A stretch of 8,409 bases of DNA, from NCBI GenBank assembly GCA_947178115.1, contig CAMWXF010000057.1, positions 1 through 8,409 on the forward strand, written 5' to 3'. Position 1 is the stretch's first letter; the number at the start of each line of letters is the position of its first letter. A program made the position numbers and the translations under genes. Shown here in pieces: positions 6,317-8,409 of this stretch. A model generated the notes under the pieces. The model saw only the letters and a program-made list of their open reading frames with translations, did not search any database and was not told the DNA's origin. The stretch comes from an uncultured Lachnospiraceae bacterium. GTDB lineage: Bacteria > Bacillota > Clostridia > Lachnospirales > Lachnospiraceae.

Positions 6317-7568
6317 GAAGTCTTCTGTCCTCCGACCACATTATCCCCTTGCAATCAAACAAATTTTTTGCATTTATCGTCCTTAAAACATATTCAGCAA
6401 TCATCCTGTGTCCTTCGTTCGTATAATGGATCTCATCCAGATACGCACTTTCACACATTCCCTTAAAAATTTCAGATATCTGATAAAACCATGACTCTTC
6501 GCTCAGTGCTCTACAAACATTTTTGTAAAATTGATGCGCCATGGAATATATTCGATTCTCTCCATCATTAATATAAAATTCTTCGAACACTTCCTTTTCC
6601 TGTTCTGTCAAGCCATAGCTGTTGCAATAAAGTGATGGTTGGAAAAAGCAAAAAAACTTAATGTTCAATTCATCAGCTATAGCATGCATAATCCGCACAT
6701 TCCGAATATACTGCTTCCAATTTTCCTCACGACTCTCCTGCCCGTAGAGTACCTTTGTAGGCACTGTCTGCATGTTATTATACTCTTCCACCCTGTTTTC
6801 GCTACCAAAATATTCATTTAACAAATTGCATTCAAATCGTGTATAATATGGATAATTCGCTTCCCTGTTTGCCTCAGTCGCATCGATGACTCCATTCATC
6901 ACTATAATCGCCTCTGGTGTAAGCGCCAAAACATCACGTATCATCTTTAACAGTTCTTGCGAAGATGAATAGCCTGCGCATGCGCCATTATACAAAACAG
7001 TATCCGCTCCCATATTTTGGGTAAAATAGTCCACCCAAATATCCGCTGTTTTACTGAGAACAGAGGTACAGTTTCCTAAGACTACTATCTTATGCTCTGC
7101 CTCCTTCACATCCCCATATATGCTGAATCCTTCTATATCCTTAATCTGGGAAAAACCCAAAAAGGGATCAAAGTAGGTAATCTCTTGATTTGCCTGTATA
7201 ATATCATCCGTCACATAATTTATAAAATTGACATTTGAAGTCCATCCCCATTTTTCTAATATTTCATCTATTTTTACAATATAAGGGATATGATGTGGTG
7301 ATACAATAACAAGACACTCGCTCTTGTTTTCTTCTAATAATTTATCTGCGGCAAAAACCCCTTCCATTTGTCTGCTGTCAACAAAATACGCCACCTTAAT
7401 TTCCACCAGAGACAGCGCCTTTTGTATCTGTTTGCCACTTATACCTGCACCCCAGATGATAATTTTCTTATCTTTGTGCCGCTCCACTCTTTCCAGAAAT
7501 TCAACATATCTGCGCATAATAACATCCTCTGAGCTATATGGCTCCTTCCGTCGATATTCCAATATCAC
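6312..7568 (-). CDS. Two-domain protein: PglD-like Rossmann domain plus SGNH/GDSL-hydrolase-like domain
   Basis: A 418-residue protein with no signal peptide or membrane helix. Residues 34-125 form a Rossmann-like region: KKIIIWGAGISGKQI, then VAYFVDSRQ and LVIVSPHHI, as in PglD N-terminal and nucleotide-sugar-binding domains. Residues 160-400 look like an SGNH hydrolase. VVLGNCTSV (162-170) is block I, NGACAGYSSSQEL (194-206) block II, VMNGVIDAT (223-231) block III, and DEIHYTNEGH (378-387) the Asp-x-x-His block V. Cys167 falls where the nucleophilic Ser is expected and Ile228 where the block III Asn is expected, so esterase chemistry is uncertain. In such loci these proteins may alter acyl groups on the glycan; here that is inference. 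The start is GTG at 7568 (AGGA seven bases upstream, overlapping the GT2 stop as GTGA); ATG at 7517 with GAGG eight bases upstream is an alternative. This gene is notably AT-rich. Confidence 0.75.
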   Translation of the reverse strand: MILEYRRKEPYSSEDVIMRRYVEFLERVERHKDKKIIIWGAGISGKQIQKALSLVEIKVAYFVDSRQMEGVFAADKLLEENKSECLVIVSPHHIPYIVKIDEILEKWGWTSNVNFINYVTDDIIQANQEITYFDPFLGFSQIKDIEGFSIYGDVKEAEHKIVVLGNCTSVLSKTADIWVDYFTQNMGADTVLYNGACAGYSSSQELLKMIRDVLALTPEAIIVMNGVIDATEANREANYPYYTRFECNLLNEYFGSENRVEEYNNMQTVPTKVLYGQESREENWKQYIRNVRIMHAIADELNIKFFCFFQPSLYCNSYGLTEQEKEVFEEFYINDGENRIYSMAHQFYKNVCRALSEESWFYQISEIFKGMCESAYLDEIHYTNEGHRMIAEYVLRTINAKNLFDCKGIMWSEDRRLR

Positions 7569-8409
7569 TCACTGTTCCTGATTTGCTGCCCATCTGTTTC
7601 CTCATCAAAATTAATTTTTTCCCGTAATATGACATCCGGCTGCTTTGATACTTTTCTGAGAATAACCCCAATATATTCCCCCAGCACCCCCATAAAAAGC
7701 AACTGAACCGATCCCAAAAAAAGCATACCTATGAGAATGGGTGCTATACCAGCCGGAAATCGATACCATATAGTAAACTTCATAATCAAATAAAAAATTG
7801 CCATCACAAAACTGATAAATGACATACAAAAGCCTGTGACCGTCATAATTCTCAGCGGTTTTGTCGAGGTATTGACCAACCCGCCTATGGCAACAGACAG
7901 ATATCTCCATACGTTAAAACTTGATTTCCCACTCCGTCGCTTATCCTGCACATATTTTATCAATTTGACATCATATCCCATGTCGGCTATCGCATTTCTC
8001 GGTATAATATCCTCGTCAATTTTTAACATCTCATTGATAACTACTCTGTCAAGCATAAGGATTCCCGACATGTGTGCATATTGTGGAACATCAGAGAAAA
8101 AATTGATAATATTATAATACAAATTCCGTAAAGCATAGAGCAGTTTGCCCTCTTTGGACGAGCTCTTCTGCCCTCCGACTACTTTATATCCCTCTTCCCA
8201 TGCCGAAACAAACTCCGGTATCAATTCCGGTGGTTCCTGAAAATCACAGGGAATTATAATCATTGCGTCACCGCTGCAATGTTGAAACATGGAGTGACGT
8301 CCTTTGCCGCTTGTACCGTAATTTCTGTTATTGACAAGGACCTTAATCCGCGTATCCTTTGCGGCCAGTTCGTGCATGTATTGTCTGGTTGCATCCGTCG
8401 AACCATTGT
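7565..8409 (-). CDS. DPM1/GtrB-like family 2 glycosyltransferase, start outside window
   Basis: The frame is open to the right edge; its first visible codons spell NGSTDAT, the GT2 nucleotide-binding motif, so about 35-45 N-terminal residues are probably missing. Next come NRNYG, SGDAMIIIPCDFQEPPELIPEF (the DxDLQDPPE region, here with Pro at the first acidic position), MSGILMLDRVVINEM, RRSGKSSFNVWRYLSVAIGGL and STKPLRI. Two membrane helices follow, with GEYIGVILRKVSKQPDVI and REKINFD at the end. This order is typical of polyprenyl-phosphate glycosyltransferases, which load a sugar from an NDP-sugar onto undecaprenyl phosphate at the inner membrane face, often for side-branch addition by a GT-C protein. 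The residue starting MHEL at 8377 is internal, not the true start. Its TGA overlaps the GTG of the next gene. Confidence 0.92.
   Translation of the reverse strand, partial: NGSTDATRQYMHELAAKDTRIKVLVNNRNYGTSGKGRHSMFQHCSGDAMIIIPCDFQEPPELIPEFVSAWEEGYKVVGGQKSSSKEGKLLYALRNLYYNIINFFSDVPQYAHMSGILMLDRVVINEMLKIDEDIIPRNAIADMGYDVKLIKYVQDKRRSGKSSFNVWRYLSVAIGGLVNTSTKPLRIMTVTGFCMSFISFVMAIFYLIMKFTIWYRFPAGIAPILIGMLFLGSVQLLFMGVLGEYIGVILRKVSKQPDVILREKINFDEETDGQQIRNSE
8006..8035 (-). repeat. Imperfect 30-bp direct repeat, copy inside the GT2 gene
   Basis: This is the partner of 6287-6316, in the same orientation and coding the same peptide EMLKIDED in the same frame. It lies in the middle of the GT2 gene, after MSGILMLDRVVIN. 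The two copies are about 1.7 kb apart and bracket the rest of the GT2 gene and all of the SGNH gene. Confidence 0.5.

Noticed and set aside
7611..7910. 99-codon minus-strand frame inside the GT2 gene
   Set aside because: It is a different frame of the GT2 C-terminal membrane region; its hydrophobic look comes from the overlapping real gene.

Overview
The window is a stretch of a surface-polysaccharide (capsule or cell-wall glycan) biosynthesis locus. All eight protein genes lie on the minus strand, so transcription runs from base 8409 towards base 1. Gene spacing is operon-like: four-base or one-base stop/start contacts at 7565-7568, 6308-6314 and 4976-4979, an overlap of 19-40 nt near 4209-4248, and gaps of only 74, 10 and 28 nt further down. 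Shine-Dalgarno sites are of the GGAGG type and some starts are GTG or TTG. The mixed GC content and the protein flavour suggest a clostridial Firmicute, perhaps Lachnospiraceae. That assignment is inference from sequence style, not a database match.

Layout in transcription order: (1) 8409-7565, a membrane-anchored DPM1/GtrB-like family 2 glycosyltransferase that enters the window already past its start; (2) 7568-6312, a two-domain protein with a PglD-like Rossmann domain followed by an SGNH/GDSL-hydrolase-like domain; (3) 6310-4976, a Wzx/MOP-type oligosaccharide flippase; (4) 4979-4209, a divergent paralogue of glucose-1-phosphate cytidylyltransferase; (5) 4248-2689, a polytopic membrane protein resembling DUF6056, possibly a GT-C-type transferase or polymerase; (6) 2614-1841, canonical RfbF; (7) 1830-475, RfbH; (8) 446-1, RfbG, cut by the window end.

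RfbF, RfbG and RfbH together make CDP-4-keto-3,6-dideoxyglucose from CTP and glucose-1-phosphate, the common precursor of paratose, abequose, tyvelose and ascarylose. RfbH also needs an electron-donating reductase, and a final ketoreductase is needed; neither is visible here. The upstream half looks like an assembly and export module: a lipid-phosphate sugar transferase, a flippase and a membrane transferase candidate.

Most interesting are three proteins whose active-site positions depart from their families: the second RfbF-like protein, the SGNH domain (Ser to Cys and Asn to Ile), and mildly the GT2 (DxD replaced by PCD). There is also a 30-bp imperfect direct repeat, found in the GT2 gene and at the 5' end of the flippase reading frame, which brackets the SGNH gene and may be a recombination scar. 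No RNA gene, CRISPR array, insertion sequence, convincing promoter or terminator was seen. No gene-free stretch exceeds 74 bases.
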